Assembly: GCA_002480565.1 (NCBI GenBank)
Contig: DLCK01000052.1
Coordinates: 22,761 to 86,760, forward strand
Source of the DNA: Phycisphaerales bacterium UBA7800
GTDB taxonomy: Bacteria > Planctomycetota > Phycisphaerae > Phycisphaerales > Phycisphaeraceae
Direction of reading: 5' to 3'
Length of the DNA stretch: 64,000 bases
Shown here: positions 7,471-15,784 of the stretch, piece after piece
Position numbering within the stretch: position 1 is the stretch's first letter
How the letters are laid out: each line of letters begins with the position of its first letter
Translations under genes and position numbers: made by a program
The notes under the pieces: model-generated
What the model was told of the DNA's origin: nothing
What the model saw: the letters and a program-made list of their open reading frames with translations, nothing else
The model's database searches: none

Positions 7471-9399
7471 TCAAACATTGACTGTTTGTTTCTTCTGTTG
7501 TTTGTTTAAGTCTCGTGTGCGTTTGAGAGCGTCTTTGAAAATCTGTTGGCCTTCATCGCAAGCTTGAATGAGCCACTGGAGGTTTTCAATATCACGATCC
7601 AGTTGGCGACGTTGTACTTCCAATTCATTCATGTTCTGATGATGAATCGCGCGATCCGCACGGGCACGCTTAAAGGCACCAATGGTGTTCAGATCGTTGA
7701 TCAGGCCAAACGTTTCGTTGAGTGCGTCGACCTTCTTTTTGTGCTTCTCAATCTTGTCGTGAATCTCGCTGGCTCTCTTGTAGTCTCGCTGATGCTTCTT
7801 CATCGACTCTAGCAGCGGGATGGTTTTTTGACTTAACCGGCGAAGCTCTTCGACTTCGGCTAATCGTGATTCTAACAGTTTGACCATCTGGGAGAGGCGT
7901 TGAGCGTCAAAGCCCACCGGCGGGATTTTATGTTCCGGGACAGGACGTGTGGCATAGGCGTCAAGCGCATCAGCAAAGTCCATCGCGGAGGTGTTGGCGA
8001 TGGGCAGTCCGCCTTGCGTACAGTCAATGACACGTTGGGTTGCTTTGGCGAAATCACGCTCGAATTGTTTGAGGTAAGTGACCATCTGTTCATCGGTGAA
8101 GATGGGCCTGCCATACATGTCATCTTCGCGCGAGAGCAGTCCACGGTGTCGGACGATACGTTGCCATTCCATCATCTCTACGGTGTTAAAGCTGTTAAGC
8201 TCGGTGGCCCAGACTTCGTGGATCGCTGTGCCGGGGCAGTAGTAGAGTCCGTCGGAGAAGCCAAGGTCCTGGCCGATGAGCATGATCGGATCACAGCCAA
8301 GATGTTGAGCCAGGTAGAAAGACAGATGGGCGACCGTCGCACCTGCCTGGATCGGCGTGATGGGACGGACATGTTCAGAGAGCATGCGATCCATGAAGTT
8401 GCTTTGGGTCACGCGAACCGGGCCGGGGAAGCTATCAAGAATCGTCGCGTTGGCTTTGGATTCAGCGACGAGGGTGATGTCATCCAGTCCGGTGAGACCT
8501 TCATAAAATCGACTTGATATTGCATGGTAATCCAACGCGGTCACAAAGTCTGGCCGGATACCGCGAGCAAGCAGCGGTTTGAGTGTGGTCTGGGCGGAGA
8601 TGACGATGACGTTTTTGCGAATCTCAGGATTGCTTAACAAGTCGACGTTTTTGGCAAGTGATGGGCCGGCACCAACGCAAACTGCAGGATAGCCAAGCGC
8701 TGCCTGATGCAGATCATTGGTGTTGTAGCCTGCGCCGTAATAGGCGATGTTCATGGTGTTGTTACGCACCGTGCGCGAGGAGTTGACCAAGGCGGTTGCG
8801 ACATTGGTTCGGAAGAAGGCAAGCACTTCGGTGATGAGGGTGCCAAAGGCAGTGAGCGCCTGGCCGTCGATTTGTCGACTGGTGGGATGGGTAATCAGTT
8901 GGGTGCCCTGAGTCATGATGCTGCCAAAGCCTTCGATGCGACCCAGCAAGCCCGAGCGATCCATGGTGGTATCCGCCAGCAGAACATTGTGTTGTCCGAG
9001 CCATGCGGTGTGATCGATTTTTTCCAGGACTGCTTTGAGTATTGAAAGGTTGGGTTCAAAGACGATGACCAGAGACTTGCTGGATTGCCCGACGTTGAGT
9101 TGCTCGACTGCCTGGGTGACGTGGTATCCCAGGCCCATCCCCAGGAAGACTGCTGCTGCATGCTTGGTTGGGTCCAGCGATGCGTTGAATTTTTCGGCCT
9201 CTGCCATGGGGTCGAATCGACTGGCCAGTGAGAGCTTGCGGCCATCGTGTTCAAGGGTCGCTGTAAGCGGTCCGGCTTTGGAGTCCGACCAGATAAGCGG
9301 GGCGGATGTCGCAGCTTCGATCCGCGCAGCCATTTCCGGTTCGGTCTTGCCCAGTTGAGCCAAATTGGCGCGCAGGATGTCTGAAGATTGTGCCATCAT
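7471..9399 (-). CDS. Motility-accessory-factor (Maf/DUF115) type glycosyltransferase
   Basis: A 642-residue protein. The central DUF115/MptE-like domain is clear: AVCVGAGPSLAKNVDLL, VISAQTTLKPLLARGIRPDFV, LIGQDLGFSDG. An N-terminal Maf-specific region (residues 1-220) precedes it and a long charged coiled coil (about 490-630) follows. Maf proteins move activated nonulosonic acids onto Ser/Thr of flagellin, inside the cytoplasm. Position at the head of the SPASM-like-neuA-neuC operon fits that role. Flagellin genes are not in the window, so the acceptor is not shown. The 240 bases upstream (9400-9641) hold no recognisable gene. Confidence 0.85.
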   Translation of the reverse strand: MMAQSSDILRANLAQLGKTEPEMAARIEAATSAPLIWSDSKAGPLTATLEHDGRKLSLASRFDPMAEAEKFNASLDPTKHAAAVFLGMGLGYHVTQAVEQLNVGQSSKSLVIVFEPNLSILKAVLEKIDHTAWLGQHNVLLADTTMDRSGLLGRIEGFGSIMTQGTQLITHPTSRQIDGQALTAFGTLITEVLAFFRTNVATALVNSSRTVRNNTMNIAYYGAGYNTNDLHQAALGYPAVCVGAGPSLAKNVDLLSNPEIRKNVIVISAQTTLKPLLARGIRPDFVTALDYHAISSRFYEGLTGLDDITLVAESKANATILDSFPGPVRVTQSNFMDRMLSEHVRPITPIQAGATVAHLSFYLAQHLGCDPIMLIGQDLGFSDGLYYCPGTAIHEVWATELNSFNTVEMMEWQRIVRHRGLLSREDDMYGRPIFTDEQMVTYLKQFERDFAKATQRVIDCTQGGLPIANTSAMDFADALDAYATRPVPEHKIPPVGFDAQRLSQMVKLLESRLAEVEELRRLSQKTIPLLESMKKHQRDYKRASEIHDKIEKHKKKVDALNETFGLINDLNTIGAFKRARADRAIHHQNMNELEVQRRQLDRDIENLQWLIQACDEGQQIFKDALKRTRDLNKQQKKQTVNV

Positions 9400-9641
9400 T
9401 CTGTCTGTTGTTATCGGAACATATGCGGTGATGGCTTGAAAACGAGTAAGGCATTTTTAAAACACGAAAATTGAAGTTCCAGACATGAAGCCAGCAGGAG
9501 ATGATTTGTCGCAGTTTTATCAGGATAACGTAAAACGTTGTGTGTACTCTTTCTGAGGGAGTCTGTGACTTTACGGTTTTCACTTTGGCTGATTGAAGAT
9601 TTGAATTCCAGCTTTGGTAAACTTGCTCTGGGCAGTTTTTT

Positions 9642-10205
9642 TTAATTCATTGATGGATCGTGGGGGATCATATGAGGCAGAAGGTTGGGGTATTGGATCG
9701 CACGGTCGGCGGTTCGGCTGACGGCTTGCCATAGGGACACGTCCTGTTGGCCGTAGACTTCGGTCGCCGAGCCTGGGATTGTCTTCCATGATCCGATGGC
9801 GATCTCTTCTTCGAGTTGACCAGGTGACCATCCGGCGTAACCGATGAAACAGCGTATCTGATCGGCACCGCGACGCATCAGCCAGCTGATGTTCTCTTCT
9901 TCGACACTGAGGAATACCCCGGGGAGGACTTGTTTCTCGCCTACGTCTTCGCGGCTGTGCAATGCCATGATCGGCCCCTGGCAAGGCCCGCCGATCCCCA
10001 GCATGCCTTCGCATTGGCAGGTTGAAGTGCCGACCTGTTCCCAGGCTTGTTTGATCGTGATGTTGCTTTGACGATTCAGAACCAACGCCAAGGCCCCGTC
10101 GGCATCATGCTGAACCATCAGCATCACCGTCTGGCGAAAATTCGGATCATCCATGCTGGGCGTGGCAATGAGAAGTTGGCCCTGTAGTGAACTCATGGTG
10201 TCCAT
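9642..10205 (-). CDS. YqgE/AlgH family protein (UPF0301)
   Basis: A 187-residue member of the YqgE/AlgH family. Diagnostic segments are LQGQLLIATPSMDDPNF at the start, GALALVLNR, LGIGGPCQGPIMALH, and FIGYAGWSPGQLEEEI. Length matches the family (about 185-200). The biochemical role is unknown; in Pseudomonas AlgH has been tied to expression control. The start may be this ATG or the in-frame ATG three codons later (MSSLQG), which fits the family alignment better. No membrane segment. It lies alone between the Maf operon and small genes on the same strand. Confidence 0.9.
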   Translation of the reverse strand: MDTMSSLQGQLLIATPSMDDPNFRQTVMLMVQHDADGALALVLNRQSNITIKQAWEQVGTSTCQCEGMLGIGGPCQGPIMALHSREDVGEKQVLPGVFLSVEEENISWLMRRGADQIRCFIGYAGWSPGQLEEEIAIGSWKTIPGSATEVYGQQDVSLWQAVSRTADRAIQYPNLLPHMIPHDPSMN

Positions 10206-10255
10206 TGTAGAGCAATGCCATCAAACACGAAACAGGTGATGCGCGTATTTGATAA

Positions 10256-10393
10256 TCAATGAGCATTCAGACAACGCAAACAGCTGGTCAAATGAGCGTC
10301 ATCGTCTTCAAACGGCAGACTCAAAGGCTCACAGTAAAACAGTTGTCCATGTTGAGGACATGGCTGAGTCGATGTTTTTTGAATTGATTGCAA
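10256..10393 (-). CDS. Possible small cysteine-rich protein, no ATG
   Basis: An open frame on the minus strand ends with PCPQHGQLFYCEPLSLP, a short acidic stretch, then SCLRCLNAH and stop. The C-P-x-H-G ... C ... CxxC spacing looks like a small zinc ribbon. No ATG exists in the frame, which is open back to 10471. A TTG at 10393 or a CTG further up are the only start options and neither has a good ribosome binding site. It may be a real short gene, or the tail of a broken one. Confidence 0.3.
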   Translation of the reverse strand: MQSIQKTSTQPCPQHGQLFYCEPLSLPFEDDDAHLTSCLRCLNAH

Positions 10394-10485
10394 GGGTGAT
10401 CTGCGTGGTGATTGGGGAGTGACAGCGTCGATGACCTGTTGTGACAGGATGCAGGATGCTGAACTTCTAAATCACTTAGAGAAGA

Positions 10486-10701
10486 TCAGTCGGTGCAGGG
10501 CATGTCGCCGGGGTAGTTGGCGCAGACGATGCTGGCGTTGCCAGTTGCGGTCTGAACCAATGTGCCGCGTGCTTCGACTTGCTCAACGCTCCAACTGCTC
10601 GCTTGGCCTTTGACTTCGCGAACGGTGTTGGGGGTTGCGATCTGACCATCGTCAGACATGTGGACTTCGTACACCTTGGTGACGGGAATACGTAAAATCA
10701 T
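10486..10701 (-). CDS. Small conserved-looking hypothetical protein
   Basis: A 71-residue protein starting MILRIPVTKVYEVHMSDDG and ending with two cysteines (IVCANYPGDMPCTD). The ATG is preceded by GAAAGGATTCGTGAATC, a good ribosome binding site (AAAGGA), which supports translation. No membrane segment or known domain is recognised. It resembles in size the 71-residue protein at 48068-48283 but not in sequence. Function unknown. Confidence 0.6.
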   Translation of the reverse strand: MILRIPVTKVYEVHMSDDGQIATPNTVREVKGQASSWSVEQVEARGTLVQTATGNASIVCANYPGDMPCTD

Positions 10702-10830
10702 GATTCACGAATCCTTTCTCGTGTGAGTGACATGGGACAAAAATATGTCACTCTGACTCCCAATAGATATCACTAAAAAGAGTCATCGGTAATTCATTGA
10801 GAAAAGATTCTATAAACAGTAAAAAATATT

Positions 10831-11553
10831 TCAATGTCTTTTTACGTTTGACCGCAAAATTGCTACACATCCAATCGCTGCAGTTTCGATACGCAGTACA
10901 TTCGGCGCAAACTGCCATGCTTTAAATCCTTGTTGGGACGCCCATTGCTCTTCTTCGTCGGTGAATCCGCCTTCGGGGCCGATGAGCACTAATATTGTTT
11001 TAAATTTCGCATCTGCGGTGCCCATCGTGTCCCCGTCCGGAACGCCGATGCGCTTTTCATCAAATGCTAGGCTTGCCAAGTCCTCTAATTGCATCACGGG
11101 ATGGATCACCATGCTGTGCGATCGACCACATTGCTTGCTGGCTTCAACCATGATGCGTTCAAAGCGATCGAGCTTGTTCTGGCCAGGTTCGACGACGCTC
11201 CGAGCTGTGTTAATCGGGATCAGTTCATCCAATCCCAATTGGCAGAGTTGATTGACCATGTCGTCGGCTCGTCCACCTTTGGGCATCGCACATGCCAGCG
11301 TCAGACGTGGGGTCAACGGCGGGATGACGGTCACCTCATCGATTTGGACCCGCATGATCGGCTTGAGTTGCTCGATGCTGCCAATCGCCATTTTTCCACT
11401 GCCGTCGACAAGTTCGACCTGTTGACCTTTGGTCAGCCGCAGAACCTTCCAGGCATGTTTGCTTTGCTGGGGATCAAGCTCAACGGTCAGGCCGACTTCA
11501 AGGCATACAAGTGCTTGTTTTGTATGATGTTGTCCAACAAAAAAGCGTCTCAT
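10831..11553 (-). CDS. rsmE: 16S rRNA (uracil-1498-N3)-methyltransferase
   Basis: A SPOUT-class methyltransferase. The N-terminal PUA-like part starts MRRFFVGQ and contains HAWKVLRLTKGQQVELVDG. The C-terminal trefoil knot shows LIGPEGGFTDEEEQWA and NVLRIETAAIGCVAIL, the SAM-binding loops of RsmE. It methylates U1498 of 16S rRNA in the decoding region. I place the start at 11553 because GGAAGG lies just upstream and family members begin MRRFF; an in-frame ATG 63 bases earlier would add 21 residues without homology. About 240 residues is the usual family length. Monocistronic and divergent from the giant repeat protein. Confidence 0.92.
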   Translation of the reverse strand: MRRFFVGQHHTKQALVCLEVGLTVELDPQQSKHAWKVLRLTKGQQVELVDGSGKMAIGSIEQLKPIMRVQIDEVTVIPPLTPRLTLACAMPKGGRADDMVNQLCQLGLDELIPINTARSVVEPGQNKLDRFERIMVEASKQCGRSHSMVIHPVMQLEDLASLAFDEKRIGVPDGDTMGTADAKFKTILVLIGPEGGFTDEEEQWASQQGFKAWQFAPNVLRIETAAIGCVAILRSNVKRH

Positions 11554-11750
11554 TCTTATCCTTCCATTCGACTCTTTGGCGGTATGATTCACGAATCTTA
11601 GAGTCTGCTGCGTCAATGGTCGATAACATATAACTGGTGTTCAACTCAACCGCGGTCACTTCGTTGTGCTCGGGTAGTTGTTGAGCGTAACAGGATATCG
11701 TTTGTTATGGATGGCAGACGTGCCTGTTTAATTGGAAAATTGTCCCGGAA

Positions 11751-14700
11751 TTGATCGACGTGACGGATCACAAGCCAGACAACACCGCATCCGATGACCC
11801 TAATGGTGAGTCACTCGAGCAGCAGCCCCAAGAGGAACTGTCGCTTGAGGATCATCTCCAAGGGATTTTGGATCAGATTGAGGATGCCGAGCCTGGACTC
11901 CTTGAAGCTGAGCAGCTTATCGGTGACGATGGCAAGCCCCGCTTTGTCCCCAAACCAAAACCCAAGCCCAAGCCTGAACCCAAGCCTCAGCCTGCGGTTG
12001 CTGCGGCTCCTGAACCTGCTGCAAAAACCAGTGATCCGATCGAAGAAGATGATTTGGCAGCTTTGATCAATCAAGCCATCGATCAGGCGTCCCAGGCTGG
12101 TGATGACTCAAAGGCTCCAGCATCTAAACCAACTGCTGCACCTGTAGCAAGTGATGCGGAACTCAGTCGTGCTGTGGATCGTGATATTGATCAAGCCGTC
12201 AAGCAAGCTTCAGCTGTCAAGCCAGCCAAGCCTGCAAAACCCGTCCAATCTGTCAAAGTTCCCAAGCTTGCCAAGTTTGACCCTGCAAGTAATTTCGTCC
12301 CCATTGAACCTGAGGAGTTGGGCCAGGCGATTGAAGATGCATTTAACAATCCGCCGCCCGTTAACGACTCGGTGGTGTCTGCACCTGAAGAACCGACCAC
12401 GGCAACGCCACCTGTCGCAGCAACTGTTTCAGTTCCTAAACCTGCCACGTTTGATCCTGCGAGTAATTTCGTCCCGATTGAACCTGAGGAGTTGGGGGAT
12501 GCGATTGAAGAAGCGTTTAACAACCCACCACCGGTTAACGATACCGTCGAGGATCAACCGACTATTGCTCCGCCGGAACCTGTAGTTAGTGTTGAAGCTC
12601 CCGCTGCTGCCGAGTCTCCGGCCAATGCCGTTGCGGACATGCCTGACGATGCGAAGCTCAACAATGATGATTTGGATGCATTGTTTGATGCGATGGGTGA
12701 TGTTGCCAATACCAAGGCCGATGTCGCTGCGCCGCCCAAAGCCGCTGCAACTGCACCGCCTGCGGCTGCGGCTCCCGCTGCTGCGTCTGTTGCGGACATG
12801 CCTGACGACGCAAAGCTCAACAATGATGATCTGGATGCGTTGTTTGATGCAATGGGTGAAGTCGCCAATACCAAGTCCGATGTCGCTGCGCCTCCCAAAG
12901 CAACGCCCACGCCACCACCTGCTGCTGCGACACCCGCTGCTGCGTCTGTTGCGGACATGCCTGACGACGCGAAGCTCAACAATGACGATTTGGATGCGTT
13001 GTTTGATGCGATGGGTGAAGTTGCCAATACCAAGGCTGATGTGGCTGCGCCTCCCCAAGCTGCTGCAACTACACCGCCTGCGGCTGATGCTCCCGCCGCT
13101 GCGTCCGTTGCGGACATGCCTGATGATGCGAAGCTCAATAATGACGATTTGGATGCGTTGTTTGATGCGATGGGTGAAGTCGCCAATACCAAGGCTGATG
13201 TGGCTGCGCCGCCCAAGTCTCAGGATATAACGGCTCAGTCTACTGAAAAACCAGCTGCCAAATCACTTGCTGATGTGGATGATTTCGAACGCATGAGCAA
13301 TGACGATCTTGATGCTCTATTCGAAGATCCCGCAGCGATGCTCGCAGAGCATGAGCAGTCCCAACCCCAATCCACTGAACCTGCTGAGGCGCAATCGGCA
13401 TTTGGTGAAGACGATTTCATGTCTCAGTGGGATAATGTGCTCAATCAGGCTCAGGATAAATTGGCTGAAATTGCAGTTGAAAAGCAAGCCAAACAAGCCA
13501 AGCGTCAAGCACAGAGACTCGCCCAACTCAAAGAGAAGGCTGCCGACAATCCTGAGATTGATCAACTGCTGGAAGAAAATAATTCCAGTGTCTTTGATGA
13601 TCAGGCCTTTACCCAAGAGTGGGACATGGTTCTGAATCAGGCACGTGAACAACTCAACGAAGTGGTGGGTAAGAAAAAACCCGCAGCGTCGGTTGACTCT
13701 GGTTCAGGTGGCAAACTCAGCAATGATGACCTGACCAATCAACTCGATGACTTGCTTGCAGAGGTTCAGTCTGAGTCCGAATCTGAAAGTAAGTTTGAAT
13801 CGCTTGATCAAGAGCAACTCACTGGCGCCCTCGACGATGTGTTAGGTCAGGCCATGCAGCAATTGGCAATACTGACCAGTGAAAAAATCAAACGCAAAGC
13901 CGAGCAGCAGCAGGAAAAAATCCAGACCATCCGTGAAAGTCTGAGCAATGATGAGTTGGCTGATGAACTCGATGCGCTCATCGGCAAAGCACTTGATGCT
14001 CACGAAGTCGAACAAGCCAAAGCGGATCAAGCTGCTGAAGTATTGGATGCCGACGCCTTTGCTGCGGATTGGGCCAATGTGCTCGATGATGCAAAGACCG
14101 AACTTCAACGACTTGCTGAGGAAAAGAAAAAGCGTAAAGAAAAACTCCAGCAGCAGATTGAAGCTCAGCCCAAGACAGAATCTGAACCTTCAGCCAAGCC
14201 TGTCACCACGCCTTCTCATAATCAGGACATGGGTTCGTCTATTGATCTGGCTTCGGAACTTGACGACTTGTTTGCATCTGCAACCGACGCGCCGGATAAA
14301 TCTCAAGCAACAGCACAAACACCACCAGCAGATGATGCACATCAGACATTGTCCAACGACGATCTTGCTGCAGAATTGGAAAGCCTCTTGGGTTCTGCGG
14401 TGGAAAATGAAACAGCTGCACCCGCACCAGTTGATGAATCCGCTTTGGACACTTCGATTGTTTCAGAGTCTGACATTCAGGATTTACTTGATGCTCAAGA
14501 AGCACAACAACCTGCTGCTGAAGTTGCTGACACGGTAGACGCTGCCTCATCAGACGATCAATCTGCCAAGGCCCATGATCCAGCAGCAGATGAACCGCAG
14601 GACCCCGCAGCAATGATCACACATATCGATTCGCTGCTGGCTGAACATGCCAGCGACGCAGTGTCGGATATGTTTGAAACCCCTGAAGCCATTGCCGAAA

Positions 14701-15524
14701 ACGGCATGAATGAAGAGGACCTTGAAGCTGCCTTCCAATCACCTGAACAGGTCCTTGAGAATCTCCAGGAAGCCAGCAAGGCAGTCACTGAGCAGCAAGC
14801 TGCCCCACAACAGCCTGAGCCTGCCCCGACTCCCCAGCAGCCAGAGGTTGTTGAGCAGACAGCCCCCATCTCAGAAGTGCCCGCAGAGGCTGACGCTAAC
14901 GTGCAGGAAGCTTTGGATCCAGAGGATCTTGAAGGATATTTCGAATCACCTAACGAGTTGGATCAAGTCCCTGCCCAAGCTGCTCAAGCACCGCCGCCAC
15001 AAGCATCAGAAGCCGAGGAAGTATACGAAGCTGTAGAAGTCGCCGCTGACGCTGACGAAGAAATAATGGGCGATTTTGTATCGCCTGACGAGACGTTTGA
15101 TGAAGATGTGTCCCAGGCCGAAGAAATAGGCGATGACGCATTTGAGTCGGTCGAAGACATTGAGCAACAGCAAGTTCAACACGCCTCAGCCAAATCAGAA
15201 TCCCTGGCTACAGCGGTAACCGATGCTCAAGAAGAACAGGGCGATGAAACTCCGCCGGTCGTGAAAGGCCCCGGACTCCTGTCGCGGTTGATAAGTAAAG
15301 TTAAACCCATGGGCCGTGCAGCCGGCTCACTGGTTGGCAAACTCGCTAAGCAAGCCAAGCACATGGGACCGGTGATCAACAAGGGGTGTGCGATGATCAA
15401 TAGCCCATTATTGCGGTTTGCCTCCCCGACCCGAAATCTCGTCGGATACATCGGCCTGGTCCAACTTTTCCTGGGCGTGATCCTCTTCTGCGTCTTCTTC
15501 AAGAAGATGCTCTTTGGGATGTGA
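11751..15524 (+). CDS. Giant acidic repeat protein with C-terminal membrane anchor
   Basis: About 1257 residues, extremely rich in Asp, Glu, Ala, Pro and Gln, so probably mostly disordered. Modules in order: a KPKPKP stretch (about 68-82); two copies of FDPASNFVPIEPEELG; four near-identical 53-residue units containing ADMPDDAKLNNDDLDALFDA; then coiled-coil modules of the W-x-N-V-L-N-Q-A type with lysine-rich tails; and further single LSNDDL...LLG motifs. Basic residues precede one membrane segment (about 1230-1250) near the C-terminus, giving a tail-anchored cytoplasmic protein. The recurrent (L/M)S/N-N-D-D-L-D-A-L-F motif recalls the EIDALL peptide of FliM. No enzyme domain. Start is TTG at 11751 or GTG at 11760; no in-frame ATG lies nearby. 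Function unknown. Confidence 0.75.
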   Translation: MIDVTDHKPDNTASDDPNGESLEQQPQEELSLEDHLQGILDQIEDAEPGLLEAEQLIGDDGKPRFVPKPKPKPKPEPKPQPAVAAAPEPAAKTSDPIEEDDLAALINQAIDQASQAGDDSKAPASKPTAAPVASDAELSRAVDRDIDQAVKQASAVKPAKPAKPVQSVKVPKLAKFDPASNFVPIEPEELGQAIEDAFNNPPPVNDSVVSAPEEPTTATPPVAATVSVPKPATFDPASNFVPIEPEELGDAIEEAFNNPPPVNDTVEDQPTIAPPEPVVSVEAPAAAESPANAVADMPDDAKLNNDDLDALFDAMGDVANTKADVAAPPKAAATAPPAAAAPAAASVADMPDDAKLNNDDLDALFDAMGEVANTKSDVAAPPKATPTPPPAAATPAAASVADMPDDAKLNNDDLDALFDAMGEVANTKADVAAPPQAAATTPPAADAPAAASVADMPDDAKLNNDDLDALFDAMGEVANTKADVAAPPKSQDITAQSTEKPAAKSLADVDDFERMSNDDLDALFEDPAAMLAEHEQSQPQSTEPAEAQSAFGEDDFMSQWDNVLNQAQDKLAEIAVEKQAKQAKRQAQRLAQLKEKAADNPEIDQLLEENNSSVFDDQAFTQEWDMVLNQAREQLNEVVGKKKPAASVDSGSGGKLSNDDLTNQLDDLLAEVQSESESESKFESLDQEQLTGALDDVLGQAMQQLAILTSEKIKRKAEQQQEKIQTIRESLSNDELADELDALIGKALDAHEVEQAKADQAAEVLDADAFAADWANVLDDAKTELQRLAEEKKKRKEKLQQQIEAQPKTESEPSAKPVTTPSHNQDMGSSIDLASELDDLFASATDAPDKSQATAQTPPADDAHQTLSNDDLAAELESLLGSAVENETAAPAPVDESALDTSIVSESDIQDLLDAQEAQQPAAEVADTVDAASSDDQSAKAHDPAADEPQDPAAMITHIDSLLAEHASDAVSDMFETPEAIAENGMNEEDLEAAFQSPEQVLENLQEASKAVTEQQAAPQQPEPAPTPQQPEVVEQTAPISEVPAEADANVQEALDPEDLEGYFESPNELDQVPAQAAQAPPPQASEAEEVYEAVEVAADADEEIMGDFVSPDETFDEDVSQAEEIGDDAFESVEDIEQQQVQHASAKSESLATAVTDAQEEQGDETPPVVKGPGLLSRLISKVKPMGRAAGSLVGKLAKQAKHMGPVINKGCAMINSPLLRFASPTRNLVGYIGLVQLFLGVILFCVFFKKMLFGM
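12631..13217 (+). repeat. 159-bp in-frame tandem repeats (3.7 copies)
   Basis: The sequence TTGCGGACATGCCTGA recurs at 12631, 12790, 12949 and 13108, an exact 159-base (53-codon) period; the fourth copy is cut short near 13217. Copies are nearly identical in both protein and DNA, which points to recent expansion or gene-conversion-like homogenisation. Copy number could vary between strains. Confidence 0.95.
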
Positions 15525-15529
15525 TGGGG

Positions 15530-15781
15530 TTAAGATGCGCTTTTCATCATTGCACTTGTGATCCGTGGTAAACGTCCACGTTTTCGAAGGTTAAGCAATC
15601 TTAGAAAGATTTTATGTTTCGTCGCTAACTGATGATCTTCATGCACGATATCCAGTAGCCGTTCGAAGTCTTCGGTATATACCAAGGCATCAACTGGCTT
15701 TCCAATTTCTACATATGCTTTGATCAAATTCACATCATCTTCCGTCAGAGAATCTTCCCAAATATTATCAGTAGTAGCCAT
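15530..15781 (-). CDS. Small helical hypothetical protein coupled to the FRG gene
   Basis: An 83-residue protein (MATTDNIWEDSLTEDDVNLI...) rich in predicted helix, with a basic C-terminus (LRKRGRLPRITSAMMKS). It starts 3 bases after the FRG gene stop, and its ribosome binding site TTGAGG overlaps that stop, so the two are translationally coupled. Base composition is clearly more AT than neighbouring genes. No domain is recognised. As the small partner of an FRG-domain protein it could be an antitoxin, a regulator or a subunit; this is inference from arrangement only. Confidence 0.65.
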   Translation of the reverse strand: MATTDNIWEDSLTEDDVNLIKAYVEIGKPVDALVYTEDFERLLDIVHEDHQLATKHKIFLRLLNLRKRGRLPRITSAMMKSAS

Positions 15782-15784
15782 CGT

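Noticed and set aside
7900..8517. Plus-strand frame of 205 codons opposite Maf
   Set aside because: The Maf/DUF115 motifs on the minus strand are clear and the plus frame has none.
12554..13216. Minus-strand Ala/Ser-rich frame of 220 codons in the repeat gene
   Set aside because: It is the mirror of the 159-base repeats; its repetition follows from the plus-strand units and it has no start signals.
12631..13217. CRISPR-like regular repeats
   Set aside because: The units are 159 bases, in frame, coding and nearly identical along their whole length, with no short repeat/spacer pattern.
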